Source: Duganella alba (GTDB lineage: Bacteria > Pseudomonadota > Gammaproteobacteria > Burkholderiales > Burkholderiaceae_D). From it: DNA of 64,000 nt. How positions within the stretch are numbered: the stretch's first letter is position 1; each line of letters opens with the position of its first letter. Below, piece after piece: positions 45,873 through 54,997 of the stretch. The translations under genes were made by a program, and so were the position numbers. The DNA is taken from contig NZ_WKJN01000029.1 in assembly GCF_009674495.1 (NCBI RefSeq), positions 1 to 64,000 of the forward strand, given 5' to 3'. The notes under the pieces are model-generated. The model saw only the letters and a list, made by a program, of their open reading frames with translations, made no database searches and had not been told where the DNA came from.

Positions 45873-47417
45873 TTACCAGCCGCCTCCCGCTGCGCGGAAG
45901 GTGGCGACGGCGGCGCGGGCGTTGTCCGCGTTCACGCGTGCCATCTGGTCGCGGGAGGCGAGCAGCTGGCGCTGTTCTTCCAGCACTTCGTACAGGCTGA
46001 CGGCGCCGCCCTTGTAGGCCAGTTCGGAGGCGTCGCGGGCGCGGATGTGGGCGTCCACTTCGTCGGACAGTTCGGCATGCTGGGCTTCCAGTTGCGTGAG
46101 GGTGATGACGGCGTTCTCCACATCTTCCGCCGCACGCAGTACGGCCTTGCGGTAGGCGGCCAGTGCCTCCGCGTTGGCGCCCCTGGCGCGGGCGACGTCG
46201 GCGTCGATGCGGCCGAAGTCGAACAGTCGCCAGCGCAGGCCGGCCGCCACCTGTGGCTGCAGCGAGGCGGCGCTCAGCAGACCGTTGGCGCCAAGGCTGC
46301 TGAGGCCCAGCAGGGCGGACAGCGTGACCTTCGGATAGTACTCCGACATCGCCGCGCCGATCTGCGCGTTGGATGCGGCCAGGCGGCGCTCGGCCGCAAT
46401 CACGTCCGGCCGCCGGCGCAGCAGGTCCGCCGGCCCTTGCGACAGCTCGATTGCCGGCACACGCGTCTCCGGCGCCACCGTGGCGTTCTCGCCGCGAGCA
46501 CCCGCCGGCGGTGTCGCGCCAACCATGGCGTCCGGCTGACCCGCGATCGGCGTCGCCGCATCGGCAGCCACCGACGCGCCGGCGGCTGTCGTCGCCAGCT
46601 CCGCCGCATACGTGCCTGGCGCAGCGCCCATCAGCACATCCAGCCGATTCAGCTGCACCTCCAGCTCGATGCGCAGCGGCGGCACGGTGGCGCGAGCCTG
46701 CGCCACCAGCGCCTCGGCCTGCGCCGACTCGCGGCTGGACGCCAGCCCATCCGCCAGACGCAAACGCACCAGTTCCAGCAAGCGCCCGTTGTTGGCAATC
46801 TGCTCCTGCGCCAGAGCGATGCGCCGCTGTGCGCCACGCACGCGGAAGTAGGCATCAGCCGCTTCCGCCGTCACCGACACCCGCACGCCCAGCCGATCCG
46901 CCTCCGCGGCCTGCGCTTCCGCACTGGCAGCCTGTGCGCCATCGCGCAGACCGCCCGCCACATCCAGCTCCCAGCTGGCGCCCAGCCCCGCGTCGTAAAT
47001 CGACTGCTCACGGTTATACCCGGGGAAGCTGCTGGCGATCTTGCCGATCGGGCTGTTTACCGACTGCCGCTGATGCGCCACGCTGGCCGATACGCCGCCT
47101 TCCGGCAGCAACCGCGCATCCGCCATGCGCGCCGCCGCCCGCGCCTGATCCACGCGCGCCATTGCCGCCGCCAAGTCCAGGTTCTGCGCCAGCACCCGCG
47201 CCACGATGCGCTGCAGGGCCGGATCGTCAAAGCCGTTCCACCATGCGTCCAGCGCCGGCGCCGGCAAGGTCGCCTGGCGTTCGGCCAGCGCGCCCGACGA
47301 GTGATAGGCCGCCGCCAGCGACGCATCCGGCCGCTGGTACGCCGGCCCGGTCGCGCATCCCGTCAGCGCGGTCAGGGCCAGCAGACCGGCGCTGGCCAGC
47401 CGCATTGTCTTGTCCAT
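45873..47417 (-). CDS. NodT-family outer membrane efflux lipoprotein
   Basis: 514 residues; lipoprotein signal with lipobox ALTGC. Two TolC/OEP repeats: the first includes RIVARVLAQNLDLAAAMARV and EQIANNGRLLELVRLRLADG; the second GPADLLRRRPDVIAAERRLA and KGGAVSLYEVLEEQRQLL. Between them is an Ala/Pro-rich insertion of about 45 residues (about 265-315) not usual in the family. It forms the outer membrane channel for the divergently encoded EmrAB-type pump. It is convergent with fccB, with one base between stops. Confidence 0.9.
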   Translation of the reverse strand: MDKTMRLASAGLLALTALTGCATGPAYQRPDASLAAAYHSSGALAERQATLPAPALDAWWNGFDDPALQRIVARVLAQNLDLAAAMARVDQARAAARMADARLLPEGGVSASVAHQRQSVNSPIGKIASSFPGYNREQSIYDAGLGASWELDVAGGLRDGAQAASAEAQAAEADRLGVRVSVTAEAADAYFRVRGAQRRIALAQEQIANNGRLLELVRLRLADGLASSRESAQAEALVAQARATVPPLRIELEVQLNRLDVLMGAAPGTYAAELATTAAGASVAADAATPIAGQPDAMVGATPPAGARGENATVAPETRVPAIELSQGPADLLRRRPDVIAAERRLAASNAQIGAAMSEYYPKVTLSALLGLSSLGANGLLSAASLQPQVAAGLRWRLFDFGRIDADVARARGANAEALAAYRKAVLRAAEDVENAVITLTQLEAQHAELSDEVDAHIRARDASELAYKGGAVSLYEVLEEQRQLLASRDQMARVNADNARAAVATFRAAGGGW

Positions 47418-47455
47418 TTTGCACTCCCTTAAAAAGTCTGTTGCAAGTTGATACT

Positions 47456-47473
47456 AACAAGTATATGCTTGTT
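47456..47473. promoter_or_regulatory. inverted repeat, candidate HxlR operator
   Basis: aacaagtatatgcttgtt is an 18-base inverted repeat with one mismatched pair, in the 99-base gap between the efflux lipoprotein gene and hxlR. Position and form fit an operator through which the HxlR-type regulator controls both directions. Inference only. Confidence 0.45.
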
Positions 47474-47516
47474 TTGATGACGACTGCAATCAATAAATTT
47501 TTGAAGGACGAGAACC

Positions 47517-48026
47517 ATGCTTAAGACGAATCTGAGCGCCATGCCATGCCCGATCGCGCGCAGTCTGGACCGGGTGGGCGAGTGGTGGAGCATCATGATC
47601 CTGCGCGAATGCTTTTACGGCGAGACGCGCTTCGACGGCTTCAAGAAAAGCCTGGGCATCGCACCCAATATGCTGACCCGCCGCCTGAACGATCTGGTGG
47701 ACGCCGGCCTGCTGGAACGCCGCCGTTATTCGGAAAAACCGCCGCGCGATGAATATCTGCTGACCGATATCGGCCGCGATTTCCGCCCGGTGATGCTGGC
47801 CATGCTCGCCTGGGGCAACAAGCACTTCGCGCCGGAAGGCAAGGCCATCATCCTGCGCGACAGCGTGACCGGCGAGGAAGCCGATCCGGTGCTGATGGAC
47901 GCCAATACCGGCCTGCCCATCGACCTGGCGCGCCACTTCACCGCCGCCGGCCCCGCCGCCACCGCATCCACCCACCTGCGCATGCAGCGCGCAGCGGAAC
48001 GGCGCGCCGCCGCCAAGGGAGAATGA
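47517..48026 (+). CDS. HxlR-family transcriptional regulator
   Basis: 169 residues. MPCPIARSLDRVGEWWSIMIL is the family opening, with Cys11 in the place of the redox or ligand-sensing Cys. The winged helix follows: FDGFKKSLGIAPNMLTRRL and DLVDAGLLERRRY with the wing at KPPRDEYLLT. The last fifty residues are an extra Ala/Arg-rich tail. It overlaps emrA by four bases (ATGA) and so regulates its own operon. It probably responds to a quinone, aldehyde or toxic compound. Confidence 0.9.
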   Translation: MLKTNLSAMPCPIARSLDRVGEWWSIMILRECFYGETRFDGFKKSLGIAPNMLTRRLNDLVDAGLLERRRYSEKPPRDEYLLTDIGRDFRPVMLAMLAWGNKHFAPEGKAIILRDSVTGEEADPVLMDANTGLPIDLARHFTAAGPAATASTHLRMQRAAERRAAAKGE

Positions 48027-49084
48027 ACATGACCACGACTCCCAATCGCAAGCGCCTGATCACGCGCGCAGTCATCGCCGCCATCGCCATCGGCGCCGTG
48101 GGCTTCGGCTACCACTGGTGGAGCACCGGCCGCTTCGTGGAAGACACCGACGACGCCTACATCGGCGGCAACGTGACGGTGATCGCGCCGAAAGTGGCCG
48201 GCTACATCGCCAGACTAGAGGTAAGCGACAACCAGCTGGTGCATGCCGGCGACGTGATCGCCCGCCTCGATGACCGCGACTACCGCGCCGCGCTGGCCAA
48301 GGCCGAAGGCGCGGTGGCCGCCGCCCAGGCCACGCTGGCCAACCTGGACGCCACGCGCCAGTTGCAGGATGCGGTGATCGGCCAGGCCCGCGCCGGCGTC
48401 AACGCCAGCAGCGCCGAGACGGCGCGCGCCCGCGATGACCAGACGCGCTACCAGAACCTGTCCGCCAAGGCGGCCGTATCGCTGCAAAGCTCGCAGAAGG
48501 CCGACGCCGAATACAAGCAGGCGCTGGCCGGCGACCAGAAAGCGCAGGCGCAGCTGACCGCCGCCCAGCGCGAGCTGGACGTGATCGGCACCCGCAAGCA
48601 GCAGGCGCAGGCAGCGCTGGAGCAGGCGATGGCGGAACGCGATCTGGCGCGCCTGAATGTGGAGTACACCGTGCTGCGCGCGCCGATCGACGGCGTGGTC
48701 GGCAACCGCCGCGCGCGCGAAGGCGCTTATGCCACGGTCGGCAATCAGTTGTTGTCCATCGTGCCGGCGCGCGGCCTGTGGGTGGACGCCAACTTCAAGG
48801 AAGGCCAGCTGGCGCGCTTCCAGCCCGGCCAGCGCGCCACCATCGTGGCCGATGTGATGCCCGGCCATGTCTTCCATGGCACCGTGGCCAGCCTGGCGCC
48901 GGCCACCGGCGCGCAATTCAGCGTGCTGCCGCCGGAGAACGCCACCGGCAACTTCACCAAGATCGTCCAGCGCGTGCCGGTGCGGATTGTGCTCGATGAA
49001 CGCGACGGCGCCCTGGGTACGCTGCGTCCCGGCCTGTCGGTCAACGCCGAGATCGACGTGCGCCGCGCGGACGGACAGCCATGA
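48023..49084 (+). CDS. emrA: EmrA-type membrane fusion protein
   Basis: 353 residues; N-terminal span at about residues 14-33. DTDDAYIGGNVTVIAPKVAGYI is the standard EmrA opening; lipoyl halves near NQLVHAGDVIARLDDRDY and YTVLRAPIDGVVGNRRAREG surround a coiled-coil hairpin (about 90-205). It joins the EmrB pump to an outer membrane factor, here most likely the divergent NodT-type protein. It overlaps emrB by four bases. Confidence 0.9.
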   Translation: MNMTTTPNRKRLITRAVIAAIAIGAVGFGYHWWSTGRFVEDTDDAYIGGNVTVIAPKVAGYIARLEVSDNQLVHAGDVIARLDDRDYRAALAKAEGAVAAAQATLANLDATRQLQDAVIGQARAGVNASSAETARARDDQTRYQNLSAKAAVSLQSSQKADAEYKQALAGDQKAQAQLTAAQRELDVIGTRKQQAQAALEQAMAERDLARLNVEYTVLRAPIDGVVGNRRAREGAYATVGNQLLSIVPARGLWVDANFKEGQLARFQPGQRATIVADVMPGHVFHGTVASLAPATGAQFSVLPPENATGNFTKIVQRVPVRIVLDERDGALGTLRPGLSVNAEIDVRRADGQP

Positions 49085-50700
49085 GCAGCGGCGCCTCCGC
49101 AGCGCTTGCCGAGGTTGCCCCGCCGCCCGCCGCAGCAGCATGGGCGCCGTCGCAGCTGACCATGCAGCAGAAGGTGCTGGCCTTCGCCACCATGTGCGTC
49201 GGCATGTTCATCGCGCTGCTGGACATCCAGATCGTTTCGGCCTCGCTGCGCGACATCGGCGGCGGCCTGTCCGCCGGCGCCGATGAAACGGTGTGGATAC
49301 AGACCAGCTACCTGATCGCCGAGATCATCGTCATCCCGATGTCCGGCTGGCTGTCGCGCGTGTTCTCCACGCGCTGGCTGTTCGCCGGCTCGGCCGCCGG
49401 CTTCACCGTCGCCAGCATGTTGTGCGGCATGGCGTGGGACATCAACAGCATGATCGCCTTCCGCGCACTGCAAGGCTTCATCGGCGGCTCGATGATCCCG
49501 ATGGTGTTTACCACCGCGTTCTATTTTTTTCCCGGCAAGCAGCGCGTGATCGCCGCCGCCACCGTCGGCGCGCTGGCTTCGCTGGCGCCGACGCTCGGTC
49601 CCACGGTGGGCGGCTGGATCACCGACCATTTCAACTGGCACTGGCTGTTCTTCATCAACCTGGTGCCGGGCGTGTTTGTCGCCGTGGTGGTGCCGATACT
49701 GGTGAAGATCGACCGGCCCAACCTGAACCTGATCAAGGACGCCGATTACTTCGGCATCGTGCTGATGTCGCTGTTCCTCGGCTGCCTGGAATACACGCTG
49801 GAAGAAGGTCCGCGCCTGGACTGGTTCGGCGACCACGTGATCCTGGCCACCGCCTGGATCTCCGGCCTGACCGGCATCGGCTTCATCTGGCGCAGCATGA
49901 CGTATGCGCATCCCATCGTCGACCTGCGCGCGCTGAAGGACCGCAACTTCGCGCTGGGCTGCTTCTTTTCCTTCGTCACCGGCATCGGCATCTTCGCCAC
50001 CATTTACCTGACGCCGCTGTTCCTCGGCCGCGTGCGCGGCTTCAGCGCGCTGGAGATCGGCCTGGCCGTGCTGTCCACCGGCGTATTCCAGATCATGTCG
50101 ATTCCGTTGTATTCGTGGCTGGCCAACCGCGTCGACCTGCGCTGGCTGATGATGGTGGGGCTGGCGATGTTCGCCGTCTCGATGTGGAACTTCGCGCCGA
50201 TCACGCACGACTGGGGCGCGGACCAACTGATGCTGCCGCAAGCCCTGCGCGGCATGGGCCAGCAGTTCGCCGTGGCGCCCACCGTCACGCTGACCTTGGG
50301 CGGGCTGGCGCCGGAGCGCCTGAAGCTGGCCTCCGGCCTGTTCAACCTGATGCGCAACCTGGGCGGCGCCATCGGCATCGCCGCCTGCGCCACGCTGATC
50401 AACGACCGCACCAACCTGCACTTCCAGCGGCTGGCCGAGCACCTCAACGCCGGCAATGAAGCGATGGGGCAGATGCTGTCCGGCGCCGGCAGCAGCCTGC
50501 TGGCGTGGGGCGTGGACGCCGGCAGCGCGCAGGCCGGCGCGCTGCGCCAGCTATGGACGCTGACCATGCGCGAAGCGCAGACGCAAACCTTCGGCGACGT
50601 GTTCCTGTGTGTAATGGCGTGCTTCGTGATCGCCTTCGCGATGGTGCCGCTGATGCGCAAGGTGACGCCGCCGAAAGCGCCGTCCGCCGACGCCCACTGA
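49081..50700 (+). CDS. emrB: EmrB-type DHA2 drug:proton antiporter
   Basis: 539 residues, 14 spans expected. Family motifs: FIALLDIQIVSASLRDI (motif D1 region), SYLIAEIIVIPMSGWLSRVF (motif A), FRALQGFIGGSMIPM (motif B) and APTLGPTVGGWITDHFNWHW (motif C). It exports hydrophobic toxic compounds with the EmrA and NodT-type partners. It ends 3 bases from the stop of the convergent binding-protein gene. Confidence 0.93.
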   Translation: MSSGASAALAEVAPPPAAAAWAPSQLTMQQKVLAFATMCVGMFIALLDIQIVSASLRDIGGGLSAGADETVWIQTSYLIAEIIVIPMSGWLSRVFSTRWLFAGSAAGFTVASMLCGMAWDINSMIAFRALQGFIGGSMIPMVFTTAFYFFPGKQRVIAAATVGALASLAPTLGPTVGGWITDHFNWHWLFFINLVPGVFVAVVVPILVKIDRPNLNLIKDADYFGIVLMSLFLGCLEYTLEEGPRLDWFGDHVILATAWISGLTGIGFIWRSMTYAHPIVDLRALKDRNFALGCFFSFVTGIGIFATIYLTPLFLGRVRGFSALEIGLAVLSTGVFQIMSIPLYSWLANRVDLRWLMMVGLAMFAVSMWNFAPITHDWGADQLMLPQALRGMGQQFAVAPTVTLTLGGLAPERLKLASGLFNLMRNLGGAIGIAACATLINDRTNLHFQRLAEHLNAGNEAMGQMLSGAGSSLLAWGVDAGSAQAGALRQLWTLTMREAQTQTFGDVFLCVMACFVIAFAMVPLMRKVTPPKAPSADAH

Positions 50701-50703
50701 CCG

Positions 50704-51429
50704 TCAGCGGTAGCGCGCCAGGATCTGATCGATACTGCCATCCTTGATGAGCGTATCGATCGTCCGGCTGACTTCATCGAACGGGATGGCGGATTTCTGC
50801 GAGAACGCGCACTGCGCCTTGTAGGCCGAGAACACCAGGTCGCCGCGCACCTTCATGCCGGGATTGATGCGGTGCTGGTAGTTCAGCGTGGCCTCGCTGA
50901 TCATCGTGTACGGCACCTTGCCGGCCACCATCTGCTGGATATTGGCCTCCATGCTCGGCGCGTCGGTGCGCTTGAAGCGCGCGCCCAGCACCAGCTCCAC
51001 GCGCTGGTAGCGGTAGCCCAGCACCGTGCCGACCTGGCGGTCGCGCAAGTCCTTGAGGGAGCGCAGGCGCGGCGCATCGCTGCGGGCGGCGATCATTTCG
51101 GCATCCGGGAACAGCGGCGGGCTCCAGTTGTAGTCGCCGTCGATCCAGAACGGCATCACATAGCACATGGCGTCGGCGCGGCCGCCGGTCAGCGCCGGCG
51201 TCACTTCCGGCACGTCCGCGTTGAGGTAGACCGGGCGGCGACCCAGCCGCTGCGCCAGCACGTCGCCGAAATCCTTGACGATGCCGCCGGCGATGGCGCC
51301 GTTCTGGAAGCGCGCGATCGGCATGGCCTGGTCCACGGGCGCCAGCATCACCAGCTCGCCGGGGCCGGCCAGCGCGGCGGCGCACAGCATCGGCAGGGGC
51401 AGAAAAAATAGGCGGGATCGGGAAGGCAT
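50704..51429 (-). CDS. periplasmic solute-binding protein (amino acid type, family 3-like)
   Basis: 241 residues; signal peptide to about PMLCAAALAG. The two-lobe pattern is visible: VPEVTPALTGGRADAMCYVMPF, SLKDLRDRQVGTVLGYRY and DEVSRTIDTLIKDGSIDQILARY at the end. No transporter genes are linked, so it may be an orphan sensor-type protein of the kind common in Burkholderiales. Ligand unknown. Confidence 0.75.
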   Translation of the reverse strand: MPSRSRLFFLPLPMLCAAALAGPGELVMLAPVDQAMPIARFQNGAIAGGIVKDFGDVLAQRLGRRPVYLNADVPEVTPALTGGRADAMCYVMPFWIDGDYNWSPPLFPDAEMIAARSDAPRLRSLKDLRDRQVGTVLGYRYQRVELVLGARFKRTDAPSMEANIQQMVAGKVPYTMISEATLNYQHRINPGMKVRGDLVFSAYKAQCAFSQKSAIPFDEVSRTIDTLIKDGSIDQILARYR

Positions 51430-51525
51430 GGCTTATTATAGCCGCTGTATGTTGGACCCCGCACATGCAGGCCCAAGCGCCTGTGGCACGCTGTAACTCC
51501 TCGATCACAAGCAAGGAGTATCGTC

Positions 51526-52071
51526 ATGACCAAGGAATTGCAAGACAAACGCATTGCAGTGCTGATGACCGACGGCGTCGAGCAGGTGGAGTACACCGGC
51601 CCGCGCGCCTTCCTGGAACAGCAGGGCGCCAAGGTAACGTTGATTTCGACCAAGCAAAAGGGCGAGCAGGTGCAGGGCTTCAACCACGCCGATCCGGCCG
51701 ACCAGTTCACCGTCGAGCTGAACGTGCGCGACGCCCGTCCCGGCGAATTCGACGCGCTGGTGCTGCCGGGCGGCGTGGCCAATCCCGACGCGCTGCGCCT
51801 GCATGCCGAAGCGATCACCTTCATCCGCGAATTCGGCCGCGAGAACAAGCCGATCGCCGCCATCTGCCACGGCCCGTGGACGCTGATCGACGCCGACCTG
51901 GTCAAGGGCAAGCAGATGACCAGCTGGCCGTCGCTGCAATTGGACCTGCAAAACGCCGGCGCCCAGTGGCGCGACGCCGAAGTGGTGGCCGACGGCAAAC
52001 TCATCACCAGCCGCAAGCCGGACGACATCCCGGCCTTCAACCAGGCGCTGAAGCAGGCGCTGGCGGCGTAA
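51526..52071 (+). CDS. PfpI/DJ-1-family protein (YhbO-like)
   Basis: 181 residues. ALVLPGGVANPDALR and PIAAICHGPWTLID carry the nucleophile elbow with Cys in the usual place; an acidic partner Glu is near the N-terminus (DGVEQVEYTGP). Such proteins act as deglycase-like or stress proteins; the exact reaction is debated. A stand-alone gene with an AAGGAG site 9 bases before the start. Confidence 0.88.
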   Translation: MTKELQDKRIAVLMTDGVEQVEYTGPRAFLEQQGAKVTLISTKQKGEQVQGFNHADPADQFTVELNVRDARPGEFDALVLPGGVANPDALRLHAEAITFIREFGRENKPIAAICHGPWTLIDADLVKGKQMTSWPSLQLDLQNAGAQWRDAEVVADGKLITSRKPDDIPAFNQALKQALAA

Positions 52072-52166
52072 CTCTTTCTGCGCGGCAAACGGGCGCTCGG
52101 TCGCGCAGGACCATCGTAGACTAAGGTGAACATCGAGCTCATGCGTCTAAAACACAGGAGATCATC

Positions 52167-53075
52167 ATGCAACATACCCTCACAGCCGTATTTGAAACCC
52201 GCGCCGAAGCCAGCCTGGCCCGGGACGAACTGGTGCACAACGGCTTTGACCGCGACAGCATCCAGATCCACGACTCCGGCAGCGTAGCCGGCACCGCGCG
52301 CATCGACGACGACGCGTCCATCCTCGGCAACGTCAAGAAAATGTTCAGCGACATGCTGGGCCGCGACCACGCCGACCAGCACGTGTATGCCGAAGCGCTG
52401 AACCGCGGCCACACCGTGCTGGCGCTGGACACCGCGACGCTGGAGGAATCCGAACGCGCCGCCGACATCATCGAAGACTTCAACCCGATCGACATCGACG
52501 AGAGCGAAACCATGTGGCGCGCCAGCGGCTGGGGCGCGGACGTGCTGCGCAGCGGCGTCGGCATGCAGCAGACCAGCATCGGCTCGCAGCAGGCAGCACC
52601 CGAGCAGCACGGCATCCGTCCGCGCGAGGACGCGGTGGTGTTCGCGCGTTCCGAACAGGTGGTGCTGGCGCCGGGATCGATGCAGCGCGGCTCCGTGGCC
52701 AGCGGCACGGTGACGCCGGCCGCCGAAGCGGTGGCCGACATCCAGAACACCGTGCAGCGCAGCGGCATGCGCATCTATCCGCGGGACGCCGGCATCAACC
52801 AGGACAGCATGAACATCCTGACCGGTAACGACGACGCCGAAGACGACCATTTCCGCTCGCACTGGGAAAAGACCTACACCGGCGGCACCTACCAGGAGGT
52901 GGAACCGGCCTACCGCTACGGCGAATCGATGGCCGGCAATCCCGGCTACCAGGACAAGCCGTGGGATGAAGCGGAACCGCACCTGCGCTCGCAGTGGGAG
53001 ACGCAGCACCCGCAGTCGACCTGGGACAAGTTCAAGCTGGCGGTGAAGGAAGGCTGGGACCGCGTGACGAAGTAA
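52167..53075 (+). CDS. hypothetical stress-type protein with general-stress-protein-17M-like N-terminus
   Basis: 302 residues. Residues 1-105 resemble the flexible-domain fold seen in general stress protein 17M relatives: TAVFETRAEASLARDELVHNGF, then HADQHVYAEALNRGHTVLAL. The remainder is Gln/Asp-rich and ends in repeated DDHFRSHWEKTY and EPHLRSQWETQHP motifs with a tryptophan-rich tail. It is soluble, with no signal peptide. It follows the PfpI gene in the same direction, but 95 bases away. Function unknown. Confidence 0.65.
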   Translation: MQHTLTAVFETRAEASLARDELVHNGFDRDSIQIHDSGSVAGTARIDDDASILGNVKKMFSDMLGRDHADQHVYAEALNRGHTVLALDTATLEESERAADIIEDFNPIDIDESETMWRASGWGADVLRSGVGMQQTSIGSQQAAPEQHGIRPREDAVVFARSEQVVLAPGSMQRGSVASGTVTPAAEAVADIQNTVQRSGMRIYPRDAGINQDSMNILTGNDDAEDDHFRSHWEKTYTGGTYQEVEPAYRYGESMAGNPGYQDKPWDEAEPHLRSQWETQHPQSTWDKFKLAVKEGWDRVTK

Positions 53076-53170
53076 GGTTGTTCAAGGTCAAAAACTGAAG
53101 TATTCATCGTGACATCATCGGGGACTTGCGCAGCCTGTTCGGTTGCGCGCTTCCCCGATGGATGCCCACG

Positions 53171-54997
53171 ATGGAAAAACTGCTGCCCTACTACGAACGC
53201 GAGTTAAGCATGCTGCGGCGCGCTGGCGCCGAGTTTGCGGGACGCTATCCCAAGCTGGCGGGCAGCCTGCAAATCCGCGGCGAAAGCTGCGCCGATCCCC
53301 ATGTCGAACGATTGATCCAGGCCTCCGCGTTCCTCAACGCGCGCGTGGCCAAACTGCTTGACGACGGCTACTCCCACTTTACCGAAGCGCTGCTTGGCAT
53401 GCTGTACCCGCACTATCTGCGGCCGATTCCCGCGTGCTCGATCGCGCACATCGACTACAGCGGCGCCAGGGCCAATGAAATCAGCAGCGTGAACGTGCTG
53501 CCGCGCGGCGCGGCCATGAAGGCGCTGGGGCAGGGCGCGGTGGCGTGTCGTTTCCGCACCGTGTATGACGCCACCGTGGCGCCGGTGCTGATCAGCGCCG
53601 CATGGTTCGAGCCGTACATCCAGACACCGACGTCGCTACCGCTGCCGCCGGACGCCGGCTCCGCCATCTGCTTCACGATTGAAAGTACCACCGCCGGCCG
53701 TTCGCTGGCCGCCCTGGGGCTTTCCACGCTGCGGGTCTTCATCGACGGCGAAGCATCGCTGCGCGCCACGCTGCGTGACGCGCTGTTCATGCATACCGCC
53801 TGCGCGTGCATCGAAGCGGACGAGCAGTGGCGCATGCTGGAGCGCATACCGCTCGCACCGGTGGGTTTCGCGGACAACGAGGCATTGCTGCCCGCCGCGC
53901 CGTCCGAACATGCGGCCTACCGCTTGTTGAGCGAGTACTTCGCCTTTCCGGAAAAGTTCGACTTCTTCGATATCGACCTGACCGCACTCGCCGTGCCAGA
54001 AAGCTGCAACCGCCTGACCCTGCGGCTGGTGCTGTCCGATGTGCGGCCAGACACGCCTGCCGCCCGTATCCTGCGTTCACTGACGGCGGATAACACGCTG
54101 CTGGGCTGCACACCCATCGTCAACCTTTTCCCACATCCCGCCACGCCGATCCGCATCACCCACACCCGCAGCAGCTACCCGTTGATGCCGGACGAGATAG
54201 CAGGCAGCGCCTGCGAGATCTACAGCATCGACAGCGTGCAGCTATCGCGCAAGTCGCCGGATGGCAGCGAGGTGACCGAATTCTTCCCCTACTACTCGCT
54301 GCGCCATGGCGACGCCGGCGACAGGAAAGGTCGCTACTGGCTGGCGCAGCGCGATGAACTGATGACCGCAGGCCTTGAATACTCACTGTCGCTGGTCGAC
54401 CGCGCGTTCTCTCCACTGCGCATGAACAGCGGCACCGCATCCATACGCCTCACCTGCACCAACCGCAACCTGCCGCACGGCTTGCAGTACGGACGCGCAA
54501 TGGGCGACCTGAGCACCGAAAGCGCCATCGGCAGCTTCCCGATCCGCATGCTGCGCCGGCCGACCGTATCGCACCGCCTGTCATCGGAAGGCGGCCGGCA
54601 GTGGGGACTGATCGCGCACCTGGCGCTGAACCACCGCTCGCTGACACAGGAGGGCCTGCCTGCGTTGAGCGCCATGCTGCGCCTCTACGCCCAGCAGGAC
54701 AGCACCGTATCCCAGCGCATGATCGACGGCGTCACCGCGCTGTCGCATCGTCCCGCAACGGCGTGGCTGCGGCAGGCGCAGGGCAATGCCTACCTGCGCG
54801 GAATCGAGGTTCAAGTGTCGCTTGACGAGGAAGCCTACGCCGGCACCGGCATCCACGCGTTTGCGCAGATCCTCGACCACCTGTTTGGACTGCACGTGCA
54901 CCTGAACAGCTTTACGCGACTGATCGTGCTGTCCCACGTCACCGGAAAGGAGTTGCTGCGATGCGCACCTCGCAACGGCGCTCTGACACTGGCGTGA
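53171..54997 (+). CDS. tssF: type VI secretion baseplate subunit TssF
   Basis: 608 residues from the ATG at 53171; the family opening is MEKLLPYYERELSMLRR, which decides the start over an ATG three codons upstream. Other TssF signatures: FAGRYPKLAGSLQI, DPHVERLIQASAFLNARV, LYPHYLRPIPA and FTRLIVLSHVTG near the end. It forms the baseplate wedge with TssG, TssE and TssK. It overlaps tssG by 37 bases. No other structural tss gene is in the window. Confidence 0.95.
   Translation: MEKLLPYYERELSMLRRAGAEFAGRYPKLAGSLQIRGESCADPHVERLIQASAFLNARVAKLLDDGYSHFTEALLGMLYPHYLRPIPACSIAHIDYSGARANEISSVNVLPRGAAMKALGQGAVACRFRTVYDATVAPVLISAAWFEPYIQTPTSLPLPPDAGSAICFTIESTTAGRSLAALGLSTLRVFIDGEASLRATLRDALFMHTACACIEADEQWRMLERIPLAPVGFADNEALLPAAPSEHAAYRLLSEYFAFPEKFDFFDIDLTALAVPESCNRLTLRLVLSDVRPDTPAARILRSLTADNTLLGCTPIVNLFPHPATPIRITHTRSSYPLMPDEIAGSACEIYSIDSVQLSRKSPDGSEVTEFFPYYSLRHGDAGDRKGRYWLAQRDELMTAGLEYSLSLVDRAFSPLRMNSGTASIRLTCTNRNLPHGLQYGRAMGDLSTESAIGSFPIRMLRRPTVSHRLSSEGGRQWGLIAHLALNHRSLTQEGLPALSAMLRLYAQQDSTVSQRMIDGVTALSHRPATAWLRQAQGNAYLRGIEVQVSLDEEAYAGTGIHAFAQILDHLFGLHVHLNSFTRLIVLSHVTGKELLRCAPRNGALTLA

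Noticed and set aside
48745-50442. 565-codon minus-strand frame opposite emrB
   Set aside because: His/Gln/Arg-rich shadow of a transporter gene with all expected motifs on the plus strand.
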